Assembly (NCBI GenBank): GCA_040218145.1 | Contig: JAVJQK010000050.1 | Coordinates: forward strand, 124,001 to 188,000 | From: Sandaracinaceae bacterium | GTDB taxonomy: Bacteria > Myxococcota_A > Polyangia > Polyangiales > Sandaracinaceae | Reading direction: 5' to 3' | Length of the DNA: 64,000 nt | Shown here: positions 1 through 7,870 of the stretch, piece by piece | Layout: each line of letters opens with the position of its first letter | Position numbering within the stretch: position 1 is the stretch's first letter | The notes under the pieces: generated by a model | Seen by the model: the letters and a program-made list of their open reading frames with translations, nothing else | Told to the model about the DNA's origin: nothing | The model's database searches: none | Translations under genes and position numbers: made by a program

Positions 1-1
1 G

Positions 2-991
2 TCGACCGCCAAGAAGGCGGCGCCCAAGAAGGCGGCGAAGCGCGTCGCCAAGAAGGCGCCAGCCAAGAAGGCCGTCTCGAAGAAGGCGGCCAAGAAGTCG
101 GCTTCGAAGAAGGCGCCCTCCAAGAAGGCGGCGCCCTCGAAGGCGGCGAAGAAGTCGGCTTCGAAGAAGGCGGCGCCCAAGAAGGCGGCGAAGAAGTCAG
201 CCTCGAAGAAGGCGGCGCCCAAGAAGGCGGCGAAGAAGCCGACCTCGAAGAAGGCGGCGCCCAAGAAGGCCGCCTCCAAGCCCGCGCCGAAGAAGGCGGG
301 CGCGAAGAAGGCCGCTGCGAAGAAGGCCGGCTCCAAGCCCGCGCCGAAGAAGGCCGCCGCGAAGAAGACGGCCGCCAAGAAGACGGCCTCCGGGGCCGCG
401 CCCAAGAAGAAGAGCACCTCCAAGACCGCGCCCGCCAAGAAGAGCGCGTCCCAGAAGGCGCCCAAGAAGAAGGCCGCGTCAGCGCCGGCGTCCAAGTCGG
501 CGCCGACCAAGACGACGCCGGCCAAGAAGCGGTCCTCGCCTGCGGCCCCCAAGGTCGACACCCACGACATGGACGCGGCCACACGGCGGCTCGCGGAGAT
601 GAAGGTCAGCGCCCACCCGGACGCCGGCCTCACCAACCGCCAGATCACGCAGCTCCACGGCACCCTCGTCAAGGAGCGGGCCCGCAAGGTGCTGGAGCTC
701 GAGCGGCACATGCAGGAGGCGCTCGGCGAGACCGCGGTCATGCCCGACGAGACGGACATGGCGCAGCGCAGCACCGAGCAGGCGTACCTCATCCGCTTCG
801 CGGACAAGGAGCGCAAGCTGCTCAACGAGATCGACCGGGCGCTCGAGAAGCTCCGGGTCGGAGACTACGGCGTGTGCGAGGGGACCGAGGAGCCGATCGG
901 CTTCAAGCGCCTCGAGCTCCGCCCCTGGACTCGCTACAGCGTGTCCTACAAAGAACAGATCGAGCGCGAGCGCAGCCAGCATCGGCGTTGA
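2..991 (+). CDS. Lysine-rich (histone H1-like) tail fused to DksA/TraR-family domain, 5' truncated
   Basis: The frame is open from the window edge, so the N-terminus lies upstream. About 180 visible residues are Ala/Lys/Pro/Ser repeats of the KKAAPKK and KKSASKK kind, as in bacterial histone H1-like and AlgP tails that bind nucleic acid by charge. From position 569 a domain of about 140 residues follows, mostly helical, ending in a DksA/TraR-type finger: [18 protein letters not shown] and RPWTRY are recognisable. Only one cysteine of the usual zinc site remains, so the finger is probably zinc-independent. DksA-family proteins enter the RNA polymerase secondary channel; that the tail anchors this one to DNA or RNA is inference. 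It ends 55 bp before rpmG on the same strand. Confidence 0.8.
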   Translation, partial: STAKKAAPKKAAKRVAKKAPAKKAVSKKAAKKSASKKAPSKKAAPSKAAKKSASKKAAPKKAAKKSASKKAAPKKAAKKPTSKKAAPKKAASKPAPKKAGAKKAAAKKAGSKPAPKKAAAKKTAAKKTASGAAPKKKSTSKTAPAKKSASQKAPKKKAASAPASKSAPTKTTPAKKRSSPAAPKVDTHDMDAATRRLAEMKVSAHPDAGLTNRQITQLHGTLVKERARKVLELERHMQEALGETAVMPDETDMAQRSTEQAYLIRFADKERKLLNEIDRALEKLRVGDYGVCEGTEEPIGFKRLELRPWTRYSVSYKEQIERERSQHRR

Positions 992-1009
992 TCGCTTGCG
1001 TTCGCGCGC

Positions 1010-1032
1010 GGGTCCGCTATGACTGCGGACCC
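1010..1032 (+). promoter_or_regulatory. Hairpin in the rpmG leader
   Basis: Perfect 8-bp stem GGGTCCGC / GCGGACCC around a 7-nt loop (TATGACT). It ends three bases before the AGGAGG ribosome binding site of rpmG. There is no T-tract, so it is not a standard terminator. It could be a terminator for the upstream gene or a translational control element for bL33. Confidence 0.45.
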
Positions 1033-1046
1033 CTCAGGAGGTCATG

Positions 1047-1217
1047 ATGCGGGAGCTCATCCGTTTGGTGTCCACTGCCGGCACCGGCTACCACTACTAC
1101 ACGTCGAAGAACAAGCGCCTTCATCCGGAGAAGATGAAGATCAAGAAGTTCGATCCGGTCGCGCGCAAGCACGTGGAGTTCGTCGAAAAGAAGATGCCTT
1201 CCCACAAGAAGAACTGA
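1047..1217 (+). CDS. rpmG: Large ribosomal subunit protein bL33
   Basis: A 56-residue basic protein with the bL33 signature: [20 protein letters not shown] at the N-terminus and [15 protein letters not shown] at the end. bL33 binds 23S rRNA near the E site of the 50S subunit. There are no cysteines, so this is the zinc-free (C-) form. Two adjacent ATG codons (1044, 1047) are possible; AGGAGG at 1036-1041 is only 2 nt from the first and 5 nt from the second, so 1047 is preferred. A stem-loop sits immediately upstream and a longer one downstream. It is a single gene, not in a ribosomal operon. Confidence 0.95.
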   Translation: MRELIRLVSTAGTGYHYYTSKNKRLHPEKMKIKKFDPVARKHVEFVEKKMPSHKKN

Positions 1218-1253
1218 GTTCCTACCAGTAAGACTGGGGGGAAGCGTATCTTT

Positions 1254-1303
1254 GGACGCATTTCGGACCCGGTGGGGAAATCCCTGCCGGGTTTCGTGCG
1301 TCC
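1254..1303 (+). terminator. Long interrupted hairpin downstream of rpmG
   Basis: Nested complementary arms GGACGCA/TGCGTCC, ACCCGG/CCGGGT and GGG/CCC close on an AAAT loop. The structure starts 37 bp after the rpmG stop and lies 60 bp before the LysM-protein start. There is no T-run after it, so a terminator role is tentative; a structured leader for the next gene is the alternative. Confidence 0.4.
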
Positions 1304-1362
1304 GTCGCCCGCTCACGCCGCCATTTGATCAGAGACCCCACATTATCGATACTGGCCCGCCG

Positions 1363-2490
1363 ATGAAGTCGTTGCGCTGCACCCTGCTCACCCTCGCCCT
1401 CGCTCTCGCCGCCCTCGCCGCGAGCGCGCCCGGTCGAGCCGAGGCCCAGCGCACCCACACCGTGCGCTCGGGCCAGTCGCTCTCGCGCATCGCGCGCCGC
1501 TACCGCGTCGACGTCTGGGACCTGGCGCTGGCCAACCGCATGCGGCGCACCGACGCGCTCCGCGCGGGCCAGACGCTCACCATCCCGCCGCGCGGCGTGA
1601 CCTACGTTCGACCCGGGCAGACCCTCAGCCACATCGCGCGCGACCACCACTGCTCGGTCGACGAGCTGGTCCGGCTCAACCGCCTCCGCCGCCAGAGCCT
1701 GCGGGCCGGGCAGCGCCTCATCCTCCCGGGCTTCCTCCCGGAGGAGCAGGAGGAGCGCGACTGGGGGGAGCCGGACGAGCCGGGCGTGGCGACCATTCGC
1801 CGCCGTGACGAGGTGGTCAGCGTGCGCCTCCGGGACGCGGAGGGGCGGGTCACCGAGGAGGCGCTCCAGCAGCTCGCGCGGCTCATGCGCCGCCACGACG
1901 ACGACGCGGCCGAGCTTCCGCATCCGCGCCTGGCCCTGCTGCTGGCGGCCATCAGCGACGAGTTCGGCGGGCGGGAGATCCGGCTCGTGAGCGGCCGGCG
2001 CGAGGCGGGCGGCTACACGCGCGAGTCCAGCCGGCACACCGAGGGCCGCGCCACCGACATCCAGGTCCGCGGGGTCCCGCGACGCACCCTGTGGAACTAC
2101 TGCCGGACCCTCCAGCACACGGGGTGCGGCTTCTATCCGCGGAGCACCTTCGTGCACGTCGACGTGCGCGGGCAGAACGCCCAGTGGGTCGACTGGAGCC
2201 GCCCTGGCGCGCGCCCGCGCTACGGCAACCTCACGGGGCCCTTCCCGCGGTTCTGCCGCAACCGCCGTCGGCGCACCCATCGTCGCTGCGCGCGCGAGAA
2301 CCGGCGCGTCACGGCCGCCGACGCCGTCGCCGTCGACGTCCGGCTCACCGAGGCCGCGCTCGCGCTCCTGCCCGAGGTCCCCGACGCCCAGGAAGATCCC
2401 GGCGAGCACGTCGACGAAGAGGCCGAGTACGAGACGGCCACCGACGAGCCCGAAGACGCCGAGACCGAGCTGACCGCGACCGCCGAGTAG
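1363..2490 (+). CDS. Secreted LysM-repeat M15-type murein peptidase
   Basis: A 375-residue protein. Residues 1-29 form a signal peptide ending in GRAEAQ. Two LysM peptidoglycan-binding repeats follow (about 31-75 and 80-122, each with the SGQSLSRIA / PGQTLSHIA pattern). Then comes a DUF882/Peptidase M15_2 (YcbK-like) domain at about 155-310: RHTEGRATDIQV and TFVHVDVR provide the His, Asp and His zinc ligands. The last 45 residues are acidic and low in complexity. The family cleaves D-Ala/L,D peptide bonds in the cell wall; this one probably acts in the periplasm. ATG 1363 is chosen because it begins a clean signal peptide; a TACTGG element ends 7 nt upstream, a near match to the -10 pattern of this window. 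An open frame upstream (from 1252) carries no signal peptide. Confidence 0.88.
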   Translation: MKSLRCTLLTLALALAALAASAPGRAEAQRTHTVRSGQSLSRIARRYRVDVWDLALANRMRRTDALRAGQTLTIPPRGVTYVRPGQTLSHIARDHHCSVDELVRLNRLRRQSLRAGQRLILPGFLPEEQEERDWGEPDEPGVATIRRRDEVVSVRLRDAEGRVTEEALQQLARLMRRHDDDAAELPHPRLALLLAAISDEFGGREIRLVSGRREAGGYTRESSRHTEGRATDIQVRGVPRRTLWNYCRTLQHTGCGFYPRSTFVHVDVRGQNAQWVDWSRPGARPRYGNLTGPFPRFCRNRRRRTHRRCARENRRVTAADAVAVDVRLTEAALALLPEVPDAQEDPGEHVDEEAEYETATDEPEDAETELTATAE

Positions 2491-2550
2491 CCACAGCGCC
2501 GGACCGTCCGGATCTTCGAACAAGCCGCGCGCCCGAGGGTTGAACCTCGC

Positions 2551-3363
2551 ATGGGCACGTACACGCAGATCTATCAGTCGACCCGTGCGGTGGCGGCCCA
2601 GCGGCGCGGCCTCCGGATCGACTCGGCGCACGGCGCGGTCGATCGCGAGCAGGGCTCGTTTCCGTTCTCGTGCCCGACGTGCGGCGAGGGCGCGGTGGTC
2701 CAGACGACCTGCTTTCGCTGCGATGTCGACATGCGGCCGGCGGGCAAGAGCGTGCAGATCCCTCGGCCCGCGGCGCAGGACGAGACCCGTCGCTCGGCGG
2801 GCATGGCGGCGCTCGGGCTGGGGGTCGCGTTCGGTGTGCCGGCGGTGCTCTTCGCGGCCACGACCTCGATCGACGCCCAGCTGGGCTCGCTCATGCACGC
2901 GACCGAGCGGGGAGCGGGAATGTGGGCCCTCGCGCTGGTGGCGCCGGCCGCGCTCGCGGTCGCGCTGCTGCTCCTCGCGAGCTGGCTCCCTCGGGTCCGG
3001 CGTCGCGCGCGCTGGCTGGCCGGGCTGCGTTCGGCGCGCCGGGTGCTCGGATCGACGCCCAGCGTGGCGCCGAGCGCCGCCCCGGATCACGCGGAGGCGG
3101 CGGTTCGCGTCCGGGGCCGAGTCCGCGTGGTGGACGGCGCGCTGCACGTGTACGACGGGGACGCCTACGTGCGGGTGCCGCTCTCGACGCGCGTCCGGGT
3201 CATCTCGGCCGACGATCAGCCCTGCTTCGTGCTCTCCGACGGCGAGGAGGTCGAGGTGTTGGGCCGGGGCGGACGTGGGCTCGGCGCGGGCGAGGGCTAC
3301 CGCGACGTCCGGGGACCGTTCACCTTCGACGGGGCGTCTCCGGTTCAGATCTACGTGCGCTGA
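2551..3363 (+). CDS. Zinc-ribbon membrane protein of unknown function
   Basis: A 270-residue protein. The N-terminus carries two CxxC knuckles (CPTC at 41-44, CFRC at 54-57), which should form a zinc ribbon. Two hydrophobic helices follow (about 84-104 and 123-145), joined by a short loop, then an Arg-rich cytoplasmic stretch and a C-terminal domain of about 85 residues predicted to be mostly beta. No family is recognised. The C-terminal part, with VRVRGRVRVVDGALHVYDG, resembles small OB- or PH-like domains found after membrane anchors, but that is a guess. It converges on the small gene at 3373-3645, 9 bp away. Confidence 0.72.
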   Translation: MGTYTQIYQSTRAVAAQRRGLRIDSAHGAVDREQGSFPFSCPTCGEGAVVQTTCFRCDVDMRPAGKSVQIPRPAAQDETRRSAGMAALGLGVAFGVPAVLFAATTSIDAQLGSLMHATERGAGMWALALVAPAALAVALLLLASWLPRVRRRARWLAGLRSARRVLGSTPSVAPSAAPDHAEAAVRVRGRVRVVDGALHVYDGDAYVRVPLSTRVRVISADDQPCFVLSDGEEVEVLGRGGRGLGAGEGYRDVRGPFTFDGASPVQIYVR

Positions 3364-3372
3364 GCGCGTCGA

Positions 3373-3645
3373 TCAGATCAGCGCGAGCGCGGCGCCGAAG
3401 AGGGCGCCCGCGAGGGTTGCGGTCCCGATCACCACCGCCGCGAGCGGCAGCAGGGAAGGGTCTGGCGCACGCTTCGGCGTCGCGCGCCGGGCGCGCAGGG
3501 TCGCCAGCTCTCGGGGGCTGAAGACGGGACGGTCGAGGGCGGTCGCGTCGAGCTCGCCGCCGAACGCGGCGATCTCCCGGGTGGAGGGCCGGGTCCGGTA
3601 GCGGTCGCGCGGGGCGTAGCGGGGGGCGTGCTTCTTCGACGGCAT
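3373..3645 (-). CDS. Small single-pass membrane protein, hypothetical
   Basis: A 90-residue protein. The first 60 residues are basic and rich in Arg, Pro and Ala (KKHAPRYAPRDRYRTRP). One hydrophobic helix of about 22 residues ends the protein, typical of a tail-anchored or C-in single-pass protein. No family is recognised. The gene lies in a tight gap between the zinc-ribbon membrane protein and the coiled-coil gene and shares the strand of the latter, 46 bp downstream of it, so the two may be co-transcribed. The start is the only in-frame ATG that keeps the whole basic head. Confidence 0.55.
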   Translation of the reverse strand: MPSKKHAPRYAPRDRYRTRPSTREIAAFGGELDATALDRPVFSPRELATLRARRATPKRAPDPSLLPLAAVVIGTATLAGALFGAALALI

Positions 3646-3691
3646 GCGGCGCTCATCGCTCGCCGCGCGCGCTGGTTGCGTCCCTACCTCG

Positions 3692-3982
3692 TCAGCCAGG
3701 CGGGACGCGCGCCTCGAGGCGCTCCACGCGGGCGCGCAGCTCCTCGACGTCCATCTCCAGGCGCTGATCGCGCTGCGTGAGGGTCGAGAGATGCCGCACG
3801 ACGAAGCGCTGCTGGCCCGCGAGGTCGAGCAGCGTGGTCTCGACGGCCGACAGGCGCGCGTTGCTCTGATCGAGGCGCGCGTTGGTCTGGTCGAGGCGCC
3901 CGCCGAGGTCGGTGCGCGTCGTGATCAGCTCGTCACGGATCTGCCTCAGGACCTCGAGGGTCAGGTTCTCGGGCTCGGTCAT
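3692..3982 (-). CDS. Small coiled-coil protein, hypothetical
   Basis: A 96-residue, strongly charged protein. Heptad-like repeats run through nearly its whole length (GGRLDQTNARLDQSNARL, then ELRARVERLEARV), predicting a continuous coiled coil. There is no signal peptide and no membrane segment. Similar short proteins are common in myxobacteria and are usually annotated hypothetical. A GGAG ribosome site stands about 7 nt before the ATG, with TACCCT further upstream as a possible -10. It lies downstream of the anti-sigma gene on the same strand with a 101-bp gap, so it may have its own promoter. Confidence 0.6.
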   Translation of the reverse strand: MTEPENLTLEVLRQIRDELITTRTDLGGRLDQTNARLDQSNARLSAVETTLLDLAGQQRFVVRHLSTLTQRDQRLEMDVEELRARVERLEARVPPG

Positions 3983-4083
3983 CGGTCGTCTCCAGGGTAG
4001 CGCCCGCCCGGGGATCGAGCGAGCGGTGGTGGAGACGAGCGCGCGGCGCCTGAACTGACGGAAAAGGGCTTGCGTGCGCCGAG

Positions 4084-5109
4084 TCAGTCTGCGCAGGCGG
4101 ACTGGACGCGCGCGCGCAGCGGGCTCTGCGGGTTCTCGCGGAGGAAGCGCGTCGAGGCGGACCGCGCCTCGGCCTCGCGGCCGGCGCGACAGAGGGCGAC
4201 CACGCGGGCGGCGTCGCGCTCGGCGGCCATGACCCCGTCGGGGTGGGCGCGCGCGTGCTGCGCGAGGAGCGCGAGAGCCGCGTCGGGCTCGCCGCGGTTG
4301 ATCGCGCCCTGCGCGCGTCGGAGCAGCGCGACCTCTTCGGCCAGGTTGGCAGACAGATTGGGAGAGACGCTGGGAATCGGCGGCGCCGGATCGGAGCCCG
4401 CGGACCCCACCGTCGCGGGACGGGGGGAGAGCCGCGCACGCGAGGTCGGCTCCGGCGACGCCTGGAGGGGGCGCTCGACGTCCGCCTCCATGGGTGTGTC
4501 GGAGGACGCCTCGACGGGCGCCAGCGCGTCATCAGCCGGCTCGCTCTGGGCGACCTCGATGGGCGCCTCCTCGCCGGGCGTCTCCTCGAGGGGCGCGGTC
4601 GGGCTCCCGGCGCGGGCGCTCGAAGGGCTCGAGCTGGCCGCGGGCGACGCGGAGCGCGTCTCGGCCGAGGTCTGCTGCGCCGGCTCCGGCGCCCGGAACG
4701 CCTCGGTCCCCCCGATGACGACGGTTCCCCCTACCGCGCCAGCGACCAGGAGCGCGGCAGCGAGCTTGACGCTGGTCGAGAGCCCCGCGACCCCTGTCGC
4801 CGTGGCGGCCGAAGCGGCCGTGCCTGCCGAAGCGGCCGTGCCTGCCGACGCGGCCGTGCCTGCCGACGCGGCCGTGCCTGCCGACGCGGCCGTGCCTGCC
4901 GAAGCGGCCGTGCCTGCCGAAGCGGCCGTGCTTGTCGAAGCGGCGGCGGTCGAGGCCGCGGCCGCGGCTCCCCCCGCGGCGAGCGTCGCCATCAGCGCAC
5001 GCTTCACCCGCGCGCGGTCCCCCGCGGTGGGCTCGTCCGCGCCGCGCGCCCCGTCGAGGAGCGCTCTCGCGTCCGCCGACAGCTCGTCGATTCCGTCGAA
5101 GTCGCTCAC
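4084..5109 (-). CDS. Membrane-anchored anti-sigma-like protein with hexapeptide repeats
   Basis: A 341-residue protein whose start overlaps the stop of the ECF sigma gene by 4 bases (ATGA), the usual place for an anti-sigma factor. The N-terminal 40 residues are short and acidic and lack the His/Cys zinc motif of zf-HC2 anti-sigma proteins. Next comes an Ala/Ser/Thr-rich segment with tandem SAGTAA repeats, one membrane helix (about 110-132, LSTSVKLAAALLVAGAVGG), a long Pro/Ser/Glu-rich linker, and a helical TPR-like C-terminus of about 100 residues that should be periplasmic. Function is inferred from position and layout, not from a recognised binding domain. Confidence 0.72.
   Translation of the reverse strand: MSDFDGIDELSADARALLDGARGADEPTAGDRARVKRALMATLAAGGAAAAASTAAASTSTAASAGTAASAGTAASAGTAASAGTAASAGTAASAGTAASAATATGVAGLSTSVKLAAALLVAGAVGGTVVIGGTEAFRAPEPAQQTSAETRSASPAASSSPSSARAGSPTAPLEETPGEEAPIEVAQSEPADDALAPVEASSDTPMEADVERPLQASPEPTSRARLSPRPATVGSAGSDPAPPIPSVSPNLSANLAEEVALLRRAQGAINRGEPDAALALLAQHARAHPDGVMAAERDAARVVALCRAGREAEARSASTRFLRENPQSPLRARVQSACAD
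4805..4930 (-). repeat. 18-bp coding tandem repeat, about seven units
   Basis: Seven head-to-tail 18-bp units that differ at only a few positions, mostly one alternating base (GAA or GAC on the plus strand). On the minus strand they encode SAGTAA hexapeptides in the anti-sigma-like protein, just before its membrane helix. Because the unit length is a multiple of three, copy-number changes would keep the frame. Confidence 0.9.
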
Positions 5110-5702
5110 GCGCTCGCCTCCCGCGCCTGGTGCCGCTTCAGGGCTGCCTCGAACTTCTGTCGCGCCGCCCGGAGACGCGAGTACACGGTGTTGAGGTTCA
5201 CGCCGAGGGAGTCGGCGATCTCCGGCGCGGTCATCTGCTCGAGCTCCGCGAGCACGAACACCGCGCGCTTGTCGTCGTCGAGCTCCGAGAGGAGGGCGTG
5301 CAGGAGCCGAACGCGCTCGCGCTGCTCGGCCGCGGCGGCGGGGCAGTCGGAGCCGTCGCCCTCGAGGACCTCGGGGAGCGGGGCGAGCCCGCCCTTGCGA
5401 CGCTGCGTGCGCCGGTAGTCGGAGACCACCCGGAGCAGGATGCCGAACAGCCAGGTTTTGACCGTCGAGCGCCCCTCGAAATCGGCGAGCCGTCGATGTG
5501 CCACCACGAACACTTCCTGCACCACGTCATCCACCGACGGTTCGGGCACACCCATCCGACGCGCGCTCCTCCAGACGAAGTCGAAGCACTGCTCGTAGAC
5601 GTCCTCCAGCCGGAGGTCGCTTCGAGGCGAAGACGCGTTCGCCTTCACGTCGAGCGTAGTGGCCGCAGCCGCCGCTCCCATCGCCTCTGTGTGGCCGGCC
5701 AT
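5106..5702 (-). CDS. ECF-family RNA polymerase sigma factor
   Basis: A 198-residue sigma-70-family protein of ECF size. Region 2 spans about residues 33-100 (DVVQEVFVVAHRRLADFEG, then STVKTWLFGILLRVVSDYRR), and region 4 about 125-182 with the helix-turn-helix APEIADSLGVNLNTVYSRL. The first 30 residues are a poorly conserved extension. It directs RNA polymerase to a small regulon, normally after release by the anti-sigma factor encoded next (4-base overlap). It is transcribed 27 bp downstream of an outer-membrane-like protein gene, so the membrane protein may belong to the sensing pathway (inference). Confidence 0.93.
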   Translation of the reverse strand: MAGHTEAMGAAAAATTLDVKANASSPRSDLRLEDVYEQCFDFVWRSARRMGVPEPSVDDVVQEVFVVAHRRLADFEGRSTVKTWLFGILLRVVSDYRRTQRRKGGLAPLPEVLEGDGSDCPAAAAEQRERVRLLHALLSELDDDKRAVFVLAELEQMTAPEIADSLGVNLNTVYSRLRAARQKFEAALKRHQAREASA

Positions 5703-5729
5703 CCTGGGTTCCGTGAAAGAAAAAGTCCG

Positions 5730-6797
5730 TCAGAAGCGAACGTGGGCCGAGAGCCCGAAGCGCCCCGCGGCGGCGGGCTGTGTGAACACGTCGAGGGGCA
5801 CGGCGTCGCGGATCACGAAGAACGTCAGCGGGTTGAGAGGCACGACGAGATCCGCCTCCAGCCCCAGATCGAACCACCGAACGGGCGCCCACGCCACCGC
5901 GAGGCCCAGCGAGCCGCCGAGCCACGCGCCCGCGCCGAAGGTCGGGTCGCTGACGCCGAAGCCCCGACCGAAGAGAGCGCCGCCCGAGGCGCCGACGCAC
6001 GCGCCGATCCATCGCGCCTCCGCGATGGGGCGCACACAGCCACGCGCCTCCAGGGTGAGCGCCATCAGCTCCACGCCCACGCCCGGGTTCTCCGCGGACA
6101 GACCGGCGCTGGGGCCGAGGAACGTCGCGCGCAGGCGACCGTCGATCAGCGGGACGCCGAAGCCGGCTTCGAGGGCCACGCCCGGGGCGGGCCCGGGCAG
6201 CGTGCCCACGTCGAGCAGCCCCACGGCGCCGACGAAGCCGCCCAAGGTCGCGTCTTCGACCCGGGCCGGCGGTCCCGAGGGTGCGGGCTCCGGGATCCGG
6301 ATCTCGACGACCCGCTCGGGCTCGAAGCTGCGATCGGGCGAGCCGACCTGGGTCGCGAGCCGAGGGCGCACGGGCACGCTCAGCGCCGCCGCGAGCCGGG
6401 GCGGGGGCGCTGGGGACGGCGGCCGCGTGAGGGGGGAGGGCTCGGGCTCCACCCGCGTCACCGCGACGGGATCGATCATCAGCGCGAGGATCAGCGCGGT
6501 GGCGGCGGCGAGCTCCTCGCACCACTCGCCCTCGATCGTGCGCTCGCCCGGCACGCCATCGGTCTCGGTCGTCAGGACGAGCCGAAAGCCCATCTCCGTT
6601 CGTGTGGTCTCGGCCTCCGCGACGGTGGGGGAGTCGGGCCAGTCTCCTCCGAGCAGGCGCGCGACCTCGGCGCGCACGGCCGCCTCGCGGGGGCACTCGG
6701 GAGGCGCGCTCCAGCGCAGCGCGCTCGGCTGCGCGGAGGCGGCGGACGACGAGAGCAGGGCGAAGAGAAGCGCGGCGGCGGTGGAGACTCGCCTCAC
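5730..6797 (-). CDS. Exported outer-membrane-like protein in the sigma-factor operon
   Basis: A 355-residue protein with a signal peptide (residues 1-22, ending SSAASAQ). The region to about 120 carries a conserved Cys pair (PPECPREA, EGEWCEEL), a Pro-rich linker follows, and the C-terminal 180 residues alternate polar and nonpolar residues and end in FGLSAHVRF. An aromatic C-terminus like this is typical of outer-membrane beta-barrels. No family is recognised. The stop is 27 bp before the ECF sigma gene; the start overlaps the upstream endonuclease-like gene by 4 bases. The arrangement suggests a cell-surface component linked to the sigma/anti-sigma pair. Confidence 0.72.
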   Translation of the reverse strand: MRRVSTAAALLFALLSSSAASAQPSALRWSAPPECPREAAVRAEVARLLGGDWPDSPTVAEAETTRTEMGFRLVLTTETDGVPGERTIEGEWCEELAAATALILALMIDPVAVTRVEPEPSPLTRPPSPAPPPRLAAALSVPVRPRLATQVGSPDRSFEPERVVEIRIPEPAPSGPPARVEDATLGGFVGAVGLLDVGTLPGPAPGVALEAGFGVPLIDGRLRATFLGPSAGLSAENPGVGVELMALTLEARGCVRPIAEARWIGACVGASGGALFGRGFGVSDPTFGAGAWLGGSLGLAVAWAPVRWFDLGLEADLVVPLNPLTFFVIRDAVPLDVFTQPAAAGRFGLSAHVRF

Positions 6798-7786
6798 CGA
6801 GAGGTCATAGCACTTCCACCGGCGGGGTCGTCACGAGAGGGGGCGCGCGGGATGGTGACGTCGACGACCACCGGCCGGTGATCGGAGCCCGCCCCGATCC
6901 CCTCTCGGACCGCCACGGGGACGACGTCGGCGCTGGCGAGCACGTGATCGAGGCGCAGCGGCGGAACGGGGAAGAGTCCGTTGGGCCAGGTGGTGGCGAG
7001 CCCGCGGCCGAGCGCGTCATGGGCGTCACGCAGGCCCGCGCGCTCGAGGGCGCGGAACGCGGCGGCGTGCGTGGTCGCGTTGAGATCGCCCATCACGAGG
7101 AGCGGCCCCTCGACGCCGGCGGCGCGATCGCCGAGCTGGCGGAGCTGCGCGCGCCACACCGCGGCGTACCCCGGGTCCATGGGAGGGAGGGTGTGAACGC
7201 CGAAGATGCGGACGGGGGCGCCGTCGGCGTCGACCGTGGCGTCGATCATCGGGACGCCCTCGAGGTCGACGAGCTCGGCCGAGAGCAGCGGGCGGCGGGA
7301 GAGGATCGCGATGCCGAACGCGTCGCCGCGCGCGAGCACGTCTCGATGGGGATAGAGGCCTCGGGCGGTCCGGCCCTCGACCCACGCGAGCCAGCCGGGC
7401 GAGACCTCCTGGAGGACCAGGACGTCGGCGTCGAGGTCCATCAGCTCGCGCCAGAGCACGTCGGGGCGGTCGTTGGAGCGGAGGAGGTTGGCCGTCACCA
7501 CGCGGAGCGGGGCTCCCGCCGAGGGGGGCGCGTCTGGACGCGTCTCGGTGATCAGCCCGGGCGCGATCCAGATCACGTGGCAGGCGACGACGAACGTCGC
7601 GACGGCGGCCTCTCGCGGACGGCGGGCGTGGATCGCCCAGCCCAGCAGGATCCACGCGGGCAGATAGAGCCACGGGGTCGCGGCGCTGGCCCAGATCAGC
7701 GGCGCCCAGCCGTCGAGCCCGAGCGCCTGCGCGACCGCCAGGCCGGCGAAGGGGGCGACAGAGAGGGGGAGGAGCCAGCGCGTCAT
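6794..7786 (-). CDS. Membrane-anchored endonuclease/exonuclease/phosphatase-family protein
   Basis: A 330-residue protein. The N-terminal 85 residues contain about three hydrophobic helices. The remainder is an EEP-superfamily domain with its motifs in order: VVTANLL, LQEVSP, FGVHTLP, GDLNAT, RLDHVL and GSDHRPVVVDV. These supply the Asn, Glu, Asp, Asn and His residues of the metal-dependent phosphodiesterase site. Substrates in the family range from nucleic acids to phospholipids and phosphoinositides; the membrane anchor favours a lipid or extracytoplasmic substrate, but this is not decided. It is first in an operon with the outer-membrane-like, ECF sigma and anti-sigma-like genes, and its stop overlaps the next start (ATGA). 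Confidence 0.85.
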   Translation of the reverse strand: MTRWLLPLSVAPFAGLAVAQALGLDGWAPLIWASAATPWLYLPAWILLGWAIHARRPREAAVATFVVACHVIWIAPGLITETRPDAPPSAGAPLRVVTANLLRSNDRPDVLWRELMDLDADVLVLQEVSPGWLAWVEGRTARGLYPHRDVLARGDAFGIAILSRRPLLSAELVDLEGVPMIDATVDADGAPVRIFGVHTLPPMDPGYAAVWRAQLRQLGDRAAGVEGPLLVMGDLNATTHAAAFRALERAGLRDAHDALGRGLATTWPNGLFPVPPLRLDHVLASADVVPVAVREGIGAGSDHRPVVVDVTIPRAPSRDDPAGGSAMTSR

Positions 7787-7870
7787 GGTCTCAGCGTGCG
7801 CCGCGCGACCGGACGACGCGCGGCGAGGGGGAGGAGAGCTCGCGGCGGGAATGTGGCGAAGCCGTGGCCC

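Noticed and set aside
2-560. Tandem short repeats that could suggest a CRISPR array or satellite
   Set aside because: The unit is 6-12 bases, has no spacers, and encodes an in-frame Lys/Ala tail.
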